Notes: generated by a model not told the origin, from the sequence alone. Shown: positions 1 to 6,074, numbered from the stretch's first letter. The stretch is 6,182 nt of DNA from Clostridia bacterium (GCA_017459315.1 JAFUDD010000328.1:1-6182); one strand, 5' to 3'. Program-made: numbers and translations.

Positions 1-297
1 AACATTCTCGGCCTTGTATGTGATCCCGTCGCAGGCCTTGTGGAATGTCCCTGCATCAAGCGCAATGCACTCGGTGCAGCAAATGCACTGCTCTGTGCCG
101 ATATGGCCCTTTGCGGAATTACAAGCTTAATTCCGTTCGATGAGGTGGTTACGGCGATGCTTACCGTCGGCCACGATATGCGGCGGGAGTACAGGGAAAC
201 GGCTATGGGAGGACTTGCCGTTACACCGACCGGAAAAGCGGTCGCTGCAAAGGTCCGTCGCTTCCAGGAATATGAAAAAACATCTGCAACCTATTAA
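1..297 (+). CDS. sdaAA: L-serine dehydratase, iron-sulfur-dependent, alpha subunit (3' end only)
   Basis: Partial gene; the 5' part lies before the window. The frame is open from base 1 to TAA at 295-297, giving 98 C-terminal residues. It matches the end of the alpha chain of bacterial oxygen-sensitive L-serine dehydratase, which deaminates L-serine to pyruvate and ammonia in the cytoplasm using a [4Fe-4S] cluster. The diagnostic stretch is CDPVAGLVECPCIKRNA at window residues 7-23. Its Cys7 and Cys18 have the 11-residue spacing of two cluster-binding cysteines of the family, and the asparagine after the arginine is conserved. The later RETAMGGLAVTPTGK is also typical of the family C-terminus. 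A small oddity is the extra Cys16, where relatives usually have a hydrophobic residue (EVPC). The third cluster cysteine would lie upstream and cannot be seen. No terminator is visible before the next gene 47 nt downstream, so co-transcription is possible. Confidence 0.93.
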   Translation, partial: NILGLVCDPVAGLVECPCIKRNALGAANALLCADMALCGITSLIPFDEVVTAMLTVGHDMRREYRETAMGGLAVTPTGKAVAAKVRRFQEYEKTSATY

Positions 298-329
298 AGG
301 TATGCACGGTGTTATTGTCAGAAAGGGAA

Positions 330-334
330 AGGAG
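330..334 (+). promoter_or_regulatory. Ribosome binding site deciding the DUF4349 gene start
   Basis: AGGAG lies 10 nt before the ATG at 345 but only 1 nt before the ATG at 336. It therefore favours 345. A weaker AAGGG at 323-327 could serve 336 with 8 nt spacing. A GTG at 309 in the same frame has no ribosome binding site and would add hydrophilic residues ahead of the signal peptide. Confidence 0.6.
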
Positions 335-344
335 CATGAAACCT

Positions 345-1337
345 ATGAAAAAGAGATATTGGATTTTATTGATCGCGGCGTTGTTCCTGATCGCTTCTAT
401 TGCTTGTAGCGATAGATCGAGTTCGAACGCGAAGTATAGCTATGATACTGGGTACTATGAATCACCCGCCATGGCGGCGGAGATGGCCTATGACGAAGAC
501 AGCTATGATTATAACTACAACACCGTAGCGACTTCTGCAAAAGGCGCGTCGTCCGTCAGCAATGATGTGGAAAGCGTTCCTACCGAGACGAACCGCAAGC
601 TGATCCGTGACGCAAACCTGTCGGTAGAGACAAAGACGTACGAAGATCTGCTTGCCAAAATGGAGCAGCAAATCAATCTGTTCGGCGGATACGTCGAATC
701 CATGAGCGAGTCCGGCCGCAGCTATCGGTCCAGCTCAAGCTATCGTTCCGCTTATATCACCGCCCGCATTCCTGCCGATCGGCTTGATGAGTTCCTCGGT
801 ATTGTGGACGGGCTCGGCAATGTGACAAGAAAGAACCTCTCTACGCGTGATGTGACCTCGAATTACGTCGATATTGAGAGCCGTTTGAATGTACTGCAAA
901 CCGAAAAGGAAAGTCTGCAGAAAATTATGGCGAGTGCGGAAACGACGACCGACATGCTCGAAACGCAGTCCCGCCTGTATGATGTCATCGAGGAGATCGA
1001 AGCCTATGAAGCACAGAAGCGTACCTACGACAGCTTGATTTCCTACAGCACCGTCTCTATCGACGTTTCGGAGGTTGTGGAGCTGACCCCGCAGCCGGAG
1101 GAAACAAAACTTGAAGAACTGTCTCGCCGGTTCGTACAGAGCCTCGGCGATCTGTGGGAAGCCATCATCGACTTCTGCATCGACTTCATCGTAGCCTTGC
1201 CGTGGCTGCTCGTGCTCGGCGCGGTCGGCGGATTGATCTTCCTGATCATCTTTCTCCCGATTCACAACAGGGCAAAGAAACGCCGCAAGGCGCAAAAGGA
1301 AGCCGAAGCCGCAAAAGCAAATACGGCTGCAAAATAA
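345..1337 (+). CDS. DUF4349 domain-containing lipoprotein with C-terminal membrane anchor
   Basis: Encodes 330 residues from ATG 345, or 333 from ATG 336. The N-terminus is a lipoprotein signal peptide: MKKR, a hydrophobic run (residues 5-20), then IAC with Cys21 as the probable lipidated residue. The lipobox is imperfect, with Ser at -3. Residues 22-80 are a low-complexity linker rich in Ser, Tyr, Asp and Ala. The DUF4349 domain spans about 84-245, starting RKLIRDANLSVETKTYEDL and including ITARIPADRLDEFL, a TSNYVDIESRL motif and a helical, coiled-coil-like section (about 175-225). After another linker comes a transmembrane helix (about 286-307, WLLVLGAVGG...) and a Lys/Ala-rich cytoplasmic tail. 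DUF4349 proteins are exported envelope proteins without a firmly established function, so none is assigned here. Topology suggests tethering at both ends on the outer face of the membrane. It reads in the same direction as sdaAA and ends before a hairpin terminator. Confidence 0.88.
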   Translation: MKKRYWILLIAALFLIASIACSDRSSSNAKYSYDTGYYESPAMAAEMAYDEDSYDYNYNTVATSAKGASSVSNDVESVPTETNRKLIRDANLSVETKTYEDLLAKMEQQINLFGGYVESMSESGRSYRSSSSYRSAYITARIPADRLDEFLGIVDGLGNVTRKNLSTRDVTSNYVDIESRLNVLQTEKESLQKIMASAETTTDMLETQSRLYDVIEEIEAYEAQKRTYDSLISYSTVSIDVSEVVELTPQPEETKLEELSRRFVQSLGDLWEAIIDFCIDFIVALPWLLVLGAVGGLIFLIIFLPIHNRAKKRRKAQKEAEAAKANTAAK

Positions 1338-1350
1338 ATATTGCATTATC

Positions 1351-1384
1351 AACAATGCCGGTCGGAAATCCGATCGGCATTGTT
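1351..1384. terminator. Hairpin terminator between convergent genes, probably bidirectional
   Basis: Two 15-nt arms (1351-1365 and 1370-1384) pair around a 4-nt AAAT loop. Pairing is complete except for one G-T wobble, and there is a GC-rich core (GCCGGTCGG against CCGATCGGC). The hairpin lies in the 62-nt gap between the stop of the DUF4349 gene and the stop of the leftward HD gene. It can therefore end transcription from both sides. On the + strand the T-run (TTTTT) begins only about 13 nt after the stem. On the - strand the following sequence is T/A-rich but not a clean T-run. It is a strong stem with imperfect tails. Confidence 0.7.
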
Positions 1385-1399
1385 CTATGTTGCTGATTT

Positions 1400-1975
1400 T
1401 TAAGCTCTTTCCGGTGCTTCCGTCTTTATCTTTTCTTCGGATTCCGCTTTGACAGCATCCCGCAGCTTGGACAAATAAGCAGAAAATTGCACCTTGTCAT
1501 ATCCGTAGGTCAGCTGTAAACCATATTCGTTCGGAAGCCATGTTTCAATCTGACTTTCGTTGTGTGCGATCACGGCTTCCATATTATCGAGCGCCTTATA
1601 GATTTTGGCCTCCGTTGTTTCGAGACGATCCATTTCTTCGTAAAGGGCTCGCATGTTTTCACGGTTTGGATCGGGCAGCGGATCGACCCATGCAAAAAGC
1701 AGACGCTTTTCCGTATCCTCGTCGGAATCGGTCTTCTCAAATGTCGGAATGTCGCCGGTAAATGCTTCGCCGAGATCATGGATCAAGCACATTTTGATGA
1801 CCTTATCCATATCGGCATCCGGAAATTCATCCGCGATCCAGTAGGCCATCAGTGCAAGCCGCCAACTGTGCTCAGCCACGCTTTCATGCCGCCCTTTTTC
1901 CGTGTAGCAATGGCGCGTTGTATCCTTCAGCCTTGCGGCAAGATGAAGCTGTTGTAAAAGTGCAAGAGAATCCAT
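1400..1975 (-). CDS. HD-domain phosphohydrolase, YfbR/HDDC2-like (probable 5'-deoxynucleotidase)
   Basis: Encodes 191 residues from ATG at 1975. A start at 2035 in the same frame would reach into the upstream gene and lacks a comparable ribosome binding site. The HD metal-binding pattern is complete: His36 in ESVAEHSW, His66-Asp67 in CLIHDLGEAFTGDIP, and a later Asp130 in YKALDNMEAVI. The short length, HESVAEHSWRLAL and HDLGEAFTGD resemble the YfbR/HDDC2 family. Studied members dephosphorylate deoxynucleoside 5'-monophosphates with divalent metal in the cytoplasm. Other small HD hydrolases share this layout, so substrate is inferred, not shown. The C-terminus ends in a charged tail (about 175-191). 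It is the second gene of a leftward operon with the thymidylate-kinase family gene, 10 nt downstream of that gene's stop. The neighbour supports a nucleotide-pool role. Confidence 0.85.
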   Translation of the reverse strand: MDSLALLQQLHLAARLKDTTRHCYTEKGRHESVAEHSWRLALMAYWIADEFPDADMDKVIKMCLIHDLGEAFTGDIPTFEKTDSDEDTEKRLLFAWVDPLPDPNRENMRALYEEMDRLETTEAKIYKALDNMEAVIAHNESQIETWLPNEYGLQLTYGYDKVQFSAYLSKLRDAVKAESEEKIKTEAPERA

Positions 1976-1982
1976 ACAGCTT

Positions 1983-1987
1983 TCCTT
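1983..1987 (-). promoter_or_regulatory. Ribosome binding site overlapping the upstream stop codon
   Basis: On the - strand the sequence TAAGGA contains the stop codon of the kinase gene (1988-1986) fused to the AAGGA of the next gene, 7 nt before its ATG at 1975. This fixes the downstream start and suggests translational coupling between the two genes. Confidence 0.8.
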
Positions 1988-2648
1988 ACAGCAGGGGGCT
2001 GACAACAGCGGCAATGCGATCTGCGATCGTATCAATGCTTTCTAACTTCCCATCCTTCATACACGGAACAAACACGATGGAAGCAAGCCGTTTGGCATAT
2101 TCTTGATACTTTTTCCGTGCACGCGCCTGAATGGAGTCTATGCTCTCATATACGTCGCGTGCGTTGCCGACATAATCCCGAAATCCTTTTTTGTCGACAT
2201 TACCGGCAGCTTCTTCGATGTCCATATCCAAAACAAGGTTGATATCCGGCTTCGGCAAATGAAAATGATCGTGTTCCAAGGTTAAGACGAAATCCAGGAT
2301 ATCCGGCTTATGCAGATCACAGTCACGAATGCTTTGATAAACGGCATTTGAAAGCACATACCGGTTGATCAGCAGAAAATCATATCCGCTGTAATCGAGC
2401 GACTGAAAGACTTCGAAGCGATCCAGCGCGAACCACAGCGCCATGCTTTTACCGTCCACTTCGTTTGCGGCAATTCCGTCCTTGGCCGTTAGGTATCGGC
2501 CGACAAGGGAACCGAAAAAGCTGTCATAAACAGGAAAGGACAGCTCCAAAACGGATTTCCCATGGGAACGGAGAAACGCGGCAAGCCGCTCCATCTGAAC
2601 GGTTTTGCCGGTACCGTCAATACCTTCAAAGGCAATGATTTTTGTCAT
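1986..2648 (-). CDS. tmk: Thymidylate kinase family protein (dTMP kinase)
   Basis: Encodes 220 residues, a usual length for bacterial dTMP kinase, which phosphorylates dTMP to dTDP with ATP in the cytoplasm. Features in order: FEGIDGTGKT with the P-loop at residues 9-16; FPVYDS near 38-43; ALDRFE at 74-79 (DR of the nucleotide-binding region); INRYVLSNAVYQ at 94-105, equivalent to the family's DRYxxSxxAYQ signature; LPKPDINLVLDMDIEEA at 131-147; and a LID-like basic segment KKGFRDYVGNARDVYE at 153-168. The signature begins with Asn95 where most thymidylate kinases have Asp. It may therefore be a divergent paralogue and not the housekeeping enzyme, and the symbol is tentative on that point. 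The start has GGAG 4 nt upstream (2653-2656), a slightly short spacing. It is the first gene of the leftward operon with the HD phosphohydrolase and has its own sigma-A type promoter at 2714-2742. Confidence 0.87.
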   Translation of the reverse strand: MTKIIAFEGIDGTGKTVQMERLAAFLRSHGKSVLELSFPVYDSFFGSLVGRYLTAKDGIAANEVDGKSMALWFALDRFEVFQSLDYSGYDFLLINRYVLSNAVYQSIRDCDLHKPDILDFVLTLEHDHFHLPKPDINLVLDMDIEEAAGNVDKKGFRDYVGNARDVYESIDSIQARARKKYQEYAKRLASIVFVPCMKDGKLESIDTIADRIAAVVSPLL

Positions 2649-2659
2649 ACCACTCCATA

Positions 2660-2702
2660 ACAGCGCGCGGTATTTTGGGGCGGTGAACCCTATGCGCGCT
2701 GT
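2660..2702. repeat. 9-bp perfect inverted repeat in the leader of the tmk operon
   Basis: The arms ACAGCGCGC (2660-2668) and GCGCGCTGT (2694-2702) are perfect reverse complements separated by 25 nt. In the leftward transcript predicted from the promoter at 2714-2742, this structure would occupy nearly the whole 5' leader. It would end 11 nt before the tmk start codon and 3 nt before its GGAG. It could be a 5' stabilising stem, a translation-control hairpin or a protein-binding operator; none is demonstrated. Confidence 0.55.
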
Positions 2703-2713
2703 ATTTTTAAAAA

Positions 2714-2742
2714 ATTATACCATGTCTCTTTCATACGGGCAA
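2714..2742 (-). promoter_or_regulatory. Sigma-A type promoter for the tmk-HD operon
   Basis: On the - strand, TTGCCC (2742-2737; 4 of 6 matches to TTGACA) is followed after 17 nt by a perfect TATAAT (2719-2714). The TG of an extended -10 precedes it (TGGTATAAT). A T-run follows. The start of transcription would be near 2707, giving a leader of about 60 nt before the tmk ATG. Confidence 0.75.
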
Positions 2743-2789
2743 GAATATTCTGATAAAGAATCGCGAAGAATCCGAGTTGCTCCTTATCT

Positions 2790-2819
2790 ATGACGAACAG
2801 ACAGTTTTTGTGTCATACT
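2790..2819 (+). promoter_or_regulatory. Candidate Spo0A-activated sigma-A promoter for the spoIIE operon
   Basis: A weak -35 (ATGACG, 2790-2795; 4 of 6 matches) is followed after 18 nt by CATACT (2814-2819; 4 of 6 matches to TATAAT), preceded by TG as an extended -10 (TGTCATACT). The -35 is overlapped by a 0A-box match at 2791-2797. Transcription would start near 2826, about 58 nt before the spoIIE ATG. Poor core elements plus an overlapping activator box is the pattern of stage II promoters in Bacillus subtilis. Confidence 0.5.
2791..2797 (+). promoter_or_regulatory. Candidate Spo0A binding site (0A box)
   Basis: TGACGAA fits the established 0A-box consensus TGNCGAA at every defined position and overlaps the -35 of the spoIIE promoter. 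A one-mismatch copy, TCGCGAA, lies at 2761-2767, exactly 30 bp upstream in the same orientation (about three helical turns). Another one-mismatch copy, TATCGAA at 2860-2866, is downstream of the predicted start and is probably chance. The motif is short, so the call rests on its position in front of spoIIE. Confidence 0.5.
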
Positions 2820-2883
2820 CTTCACAGAACGACACGGCGGGATTCGCGTAAAATACACATATCGAACTGCGTACAATGCAGGT

Positions 2884-5130
2884 ATGCAACGGAGACGAAA
2901 GAAATCAACCGGATACAGGACGGAGAATACGGCACGATTGTTGTCGATTGCGGCGCTCTTTGCGGCGCTGTTATTGACACGTCTTCGTATTCATACCTAT
3001 CATTTGCCGTTCGCGCTTGCGCTGCTGTTGGCGATTACGCTGACGGATCTGGAACCCATTTGGACAGCCGCCGGTATACTTCTCGGCAGTATGATAGGGG
3101 AAATCTCCTGGCATGCGGCGGCATGTGCTGTATTGTTTACGCTGCTGTGGCATTTTACGGTACTGTTCTTCGGCCGTGTCAAATCCATGATCCGTGTTCT
3201 GCTGTTTCTGGGCAGCCTGCTGCTAACAACACCGCTTGCGCTCCTTTACGGCTTGCAGGAGGTTGGATACAGTCTTTTGACGATACCGGCAGTTTTCGCT
3301 TCTGCCATTTGCTTTGCACAGGGTCTTCGCGTTCTCAAAACAATGCACATAGCAAAGCTGTGGTCGGAATGGGATCAGGATGCGCTGCTGTTATCGACGG
3401 GGATATGTATTTTGGCCTTCTACGAAATTACAGTCCACGACGTATCCTTGTCCATCATACTGCTGCTGTTTCTGACCATGCTGCTAACGTCGGTGCGCGG
3501 GCTGTACGGGCTGTTTGCAGCGGCGTTGCTTTCTGTGGCTTTTGTGCTGTATACCAAGTCGGATGTCCGTATCGTTGCGGTGGCCACGCTCGGGGCGGCG
3601 CTGTCCGTTCCGTTTTCGAGAGAGGGAAAGCTGTGGATCGCAGGCGGGCACGTCGTCGCTGGTTTGTTAATGGCCGCGATGCAGCCGGATCCGTTGCCGG
3701 TTGCTATGCTTATCAATACGGCTTTGGCTTCGATACTGTTCCTAACCATACCGAAACCGGCTTTGAAATGGCTGAATCAACGAATGGATATCGAACGGCA
3801 GCTTGAAATGAACTCACGCTCCGCATTGTACCATACAAAGCAACGAACGGCGCAGGACTTGAACCGGATGGGGCGTCTGCTGAAGGATATGTCGGTGACA
3901 TTCGATACGTCGCCGAAAGCCTCGGATTCCGTCGAAGCATGGACATTACAGGGGGCAGCGTCCATTTGCCTGCATTGTGAACGGTATGCGACATGCTGGA
4001 AGGAAGCAGAAACCATGCAGCAAACGGTTATGGAAATGGCGGAACGATTGGAAAATGCACAAAATGTCCTGCCGCAGGATCCTATACCACCTGATTGCGC
4101 ATCCTTCAAGGATGTATGCGCTTCCGTCCTTTTGGCGTATCAGCAGGCTCTGATGCGGGATGCGGTATGGGATCGTTTCGGAAAACAGAATGCATATTCC
4201 ATAAGGACGTTTCAAGGCACAGGCGATGCTGTGGATCGGCTGGCAGAGATGTATCGCTTTTTACCGCGCAGAAACCGGGAAATTGAGGAAAGACTCTTTG
4301 CGGCGCTTTGCCGCATCGGGGGCGGCGTAGCGGCGGTTGAATCGGAGTATGCGGACAAAAGGCTGCTGCTGCGTATCTATTGCAAAGAGGATATCTCGAT
4401 TACCGTAAAACAACTGCTGCAATGCGTAAAGATGATCACACAAAAAGCCTATCGGCTGGTTCGATCCGTAAAGAACGAAGACGGAATAACCGTATTGTTG
4501 GAGCCGGCTCCCAAATGGCGCGTACAAATGCACGTTTCGCAGGCAGCCGTCGTGGGCGATCACAGCGGAGACAGTTACGGTCAGCGAAAAAGGAACGGAG
4601 GACAAAGCATCTATGCGCTGTCGGACGGGATGGGAAGCGGAACGGAGGCGGCAAACGAAAGCCGATCCGCCATTGAGACGCTGTTTCGATTATATGATGC
4701 CGGGATGGGACGGGACATGATCTGCGAAAATGTGAACCGCATGCTGATGGCCGGCGGAGAAAGCGACATGTACGCAACGCTTGACGCCGTTTCGTTTGAT
4801 CTCAACAAGGGGACCGCGGAACTGCTGAAATTCGGCACACCGCCGTCCTATTTGCTTCGCGGGACAACGTTATACACGCTTTGCGGGGAAGCGTTGCCTT
4901 GCGGAATCATTGACGATGCAGCACCAACCGTGATCCCGCTGACATTTGAGCAAAACGATATCCTCTTTTTGCTGACAGACGGTGTAACGGATTCCTTAAC
5001 GGATCGGCTTGAAAGTGTTTTGATCGAAAATGCATCCCTTCGTGACGGCGCAGACCGAATCCTGCGGGAAGCACAAGCCGGAGAGCTGGAGGATGATATG
5101 TCTGTCATGCTGCTGCGTGTTTCCTCATGA
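2884..5130 (+). CDS. spoIIE: Stage II sporulation protein E, septal PP2C-type phosphatase
   Basis: Encodes 748 residues, somewhat shorter than the Bacillus subtilis protein (about 827). SpoIIE sits at the polar septum, interacts with FtsZ, and dephosphorylates the anti-anti-sigma factor SpoIIAA to release sigma-F in the forespore. Layout: a short basic cytoplasmic N-terminus (MQRRRKK); a hydrophobic block of roughly ten transmembrane helices (about 19-295); a central regulatory region (about 296-555) with a cysteine cluster, CLHCERYATCW (Cys362, Cys365, Cys371); and a C-terminal PP2C domain (about 556-748). PP2C motifs are GDSYG (Asp563), SDGMGSG (Asp581), YATLDAVSFD (630-639), LPCGI, TDGVTDS (Asp699) and EDDMSVM (Asp737/738), so the metal-binding acidic residues look intact. 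The GDS to DGMG spacing is 18 residues. The ATG at 2884 has no convincing ribosome binding site (only AGG 1 nt away), and no earlier in-frame start was found downstream of the predicted transcription start. It is the first gene of the sporulation cluster and overlaps spoIIGA by 4 nt. Confidence 0.95.
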   Translation: MQRRRKKSTGYRTENTARLLSIAALFAALLLTRLRIHTYHLPFALALLLAITLTDLEPIWTAAGILLGSMIGEISWHAAACAVLFTLLWHFTVLFFGRVKSMIRVLLFLGSLLLTTPLALLYGLQEVGYSLLTIPAVFASAICFAQGLRVLKTMHIAKLWSEWDQDALLLSTGICILAFYEITVHDVSLSIILLLFLTMLLTSVRGLYGLFAAALLSVAFVLYTKSDVRIVAVATLGAALSVPFSREGKLWIAGGHVVAGLLMAAMQPDPLPVAMLINTALASILFLTIPKPALKWLNQRMDIERQLEMNSRSALYHTKQRTAQDLNRMGRLLKDMSVTFDTSPKASDSVEAWTLQGAASICLHCERYATCWKEAETMQQTVMEMAERLENAQNVLPQDPIPPDCASFKDVCASVLLAYQQALMRDAVWDRFGKQNAYSIRTFQGTGDAVDRLAEMYRFLPRRNREIEERLFAALCRIGGGVAAVESEYADKRLLLRIYCKEDISITVKQLLQCVKMITQKAYRLVRSVKNEDGITVLLEPAPKWRVQMHVSQAAVVGDHSGDSYGQRKRNGGQSIYALSDGMGSGTEAANESRSAIETLFRLYDAGMGRDMICENVNRMLMAGGESDMYATLDAVSFDLNKGTAELLKFGTPPSYLLRGTTLYTLCGEALPCGIIDDAAPTVIPLTFEQNDILFLLTDGVTDSLTDRLESVLIENASLRDGADRILREAQAGELEDDMSVMLLRVSS
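5127..5130 (+). other. ATGA stop/start overlap joining spoIIE and spoIIGA
   Basis: The spoIIE stop TGA (5128-5130) overlaps the spoIIGA ATG (5127-5129). No Shine-Dalgarno-like sequence is seen in the 16 nt before the ATG, so SpoIIGA synthesis probably depends on ribosomes that have just finished spoIIE. This strongly implies co-transcription. Confidence 0.85.
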
Positions 5131-6074
5131 GCATCAGCATCGAGTGGTTTCTGCTCGATAATACGATGATGAATCTGTGTATCTTTTTGCTTGCTTCTGC
5201 ACTTTCAGGCACACGCGTTCGGTTTGGTCCGGTTTGTCTGTTTTCGATTGCAGGCGCCGTCTATGCGCTCCTGTCATTGTTCGTATGGCCGTGGCTCGGT
5301 AGGCTGCCGGTCAAGCTCATTGCATTCTTCACGCTTGCTTTGCCGATGCGGGAGAAAGGTACGTCACTGTTGATTATGACCGTTTGCCTGCTGCTGTCGG
5401 CAGCGATGATCGGCGGCGCGGTCGTCGGCATCACCCTGCTGACCGGCGGAACGGTGATGATGAATGGAACAATTATCGGAACGCTGCCGCTACGCTCGGC
5501 ACTGATCGCTTTATCAATTGTGCTTTTGCTGCCGCGTATCGTGCGGTCGCTTTTGCAAAGGCATGAACCACGCAGCTTATATACTGACATCCTTGTGCAG
5601 ATGCCGGATAGCGAGCGGCAGTACAGGGCGCTAATCGATACCGGAAACCTGCTGATCGAGCCTGTCAGCGGCTTGCCGATTCTTTTGCTCTACGATGCAG
5701 ACGTGCCGCCCGAACGGATGGTAGTTTACGCAACACAAAACGGGGAAGGTATTCTGTTTGCCGCGAAGCCAAAACGGGTCAGCTTGCCGGATTACGGCGA
5801 TTGTGAAATCAATTGTTATGTGGCGCGCGCCGTGCAGCCGATTCCCGATGCGGAAGCGGTGCTGCCTGCAAAGCTGCTGCCTTATCATTGGAGGAAAAGG
5901 AATGAGAAAACTTTGGAAACGCATTTGGGTACGGATACAGCTGTGGATGCACCTCGGCCGGAAAAACGCCGTATGGTTTATACACAGCGGAGAGACCGTG
6001 CCGCCGCCGCTCTATCCGGAAGAAGAAGCCCGCTGCCTCGAAGCAGCGCAGACGGAAAAGTGGGCAAAGGATAA
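5127..6074 (+). CDS. spoIIGA: Sigma-E processing peptidase SpoIIGA (3' end uncertain, runs into sigE)
   Basis: SpoIIGA is the mother-cell septal membrane protease that cleaves pro-sigma-E after the sigma-F-made signal SpoIIR arrives. The N-terminal half (about 5-147) is a block of around five hydrophobic helices starting IEWFLLDNTMMNLCIFLL. The protease half has the catalytic aspartate motif ALIDTGNLLIEPVSGLP with Asp171. It continues with a strand-rich section: MVVYATQNGEGILFAAKPKRVSLP written in two parts is MVVYATQNGEG (about 194-204) and ILFAAKPKRVSLP (about 205-217). It then reaches AEAVLPAKLLP (about 243-253), which corresponds to the usual last conserved segment of the family. The reading frame stays open to 6074 (315 residues). 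The last 57 or so codons lie on top of sigE and encode an Arg/Ala-rich sequence unlike the family. The functional product probably ends near 5900. The direct neighbour is its substrate gene sigE. Confidence 0.85.
   Translation: MSISIEWFLLDNTMMNLCIFLLASALSGTRVRFGPVCLFSIAGAVYALLSLFVWPWLGRLPVKLIAFFTLALPMREKGTSLLIMTVCLLLSAAMIGGAVVGITLLTGGTVMMNGTIIGTLPLRSALIALSIVLLLPRIVRSLLQRHEPRSLYTDILVQMPDSERQYRALIDTGNLLIEPVSGLPILLLYDADVPPERMVVYATQNGEGILFAAKPKRVSLPDYGDCEINCYVARAVQPIPDAEAVLPAKLLPYHWRKRNEKTLETHLGTDTAVDAPRPEKRRMVYTQRRDRAAAALSGRRSPLPRSSADGKVGKG
5890..5894 (+). promoter_or_regulatory. Strong ribosome binding site for sigE inside the spoIIGA frame
   Basis: GGAGG lies 7 nt before the ATG at 5902, the best ribosome binding site in the window. 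It fixes the sigE start and lies inside the last plausible codons of spoIIGA. Confidence 0.85.

Noticed and set aside
735..1355. 206-residue open frame on the - strand opposite the DUF4349 gene
   Set aside because: It lies entirely over a well-recognised domain gene, has no family features and crosses the terminator hairpin. It is a frame shadow.
1976..2035. Longer start for the HD phosphohydrolase at 2035
   Set aside because: It would overlap the end of the kinase gene by 50 nt and has no good ribosome binding site. The start at 1975 has AAGGA at ideal spacing.
2660..2710. Rho-independent terminator on the + strand (inverted repeat followed by ATTTTT)
   Set aside because: No + strand gene precedes it, and the 25-nt loop is large for a terminator. 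Kept only as a leader repeat, with antisense termination mentioned as a possibility.
2876..2960. Small + strand frame starting at ATG 2876 as an upstream peptide for spoIIE
   Set aside because: It lacks a ribosome binding site, overlaps the spoIIE coding start out of frame and shows no recognisable content.
2790..3806. 338-residue open frame on the + strand overlapping the start of spoIIE
   Set aside because: It is rich in Cys, Arg and Gly and lacks domain features. It overlaps the clear membrane block of SpoIIE and begins inside the promoter region. Considered a shadow.
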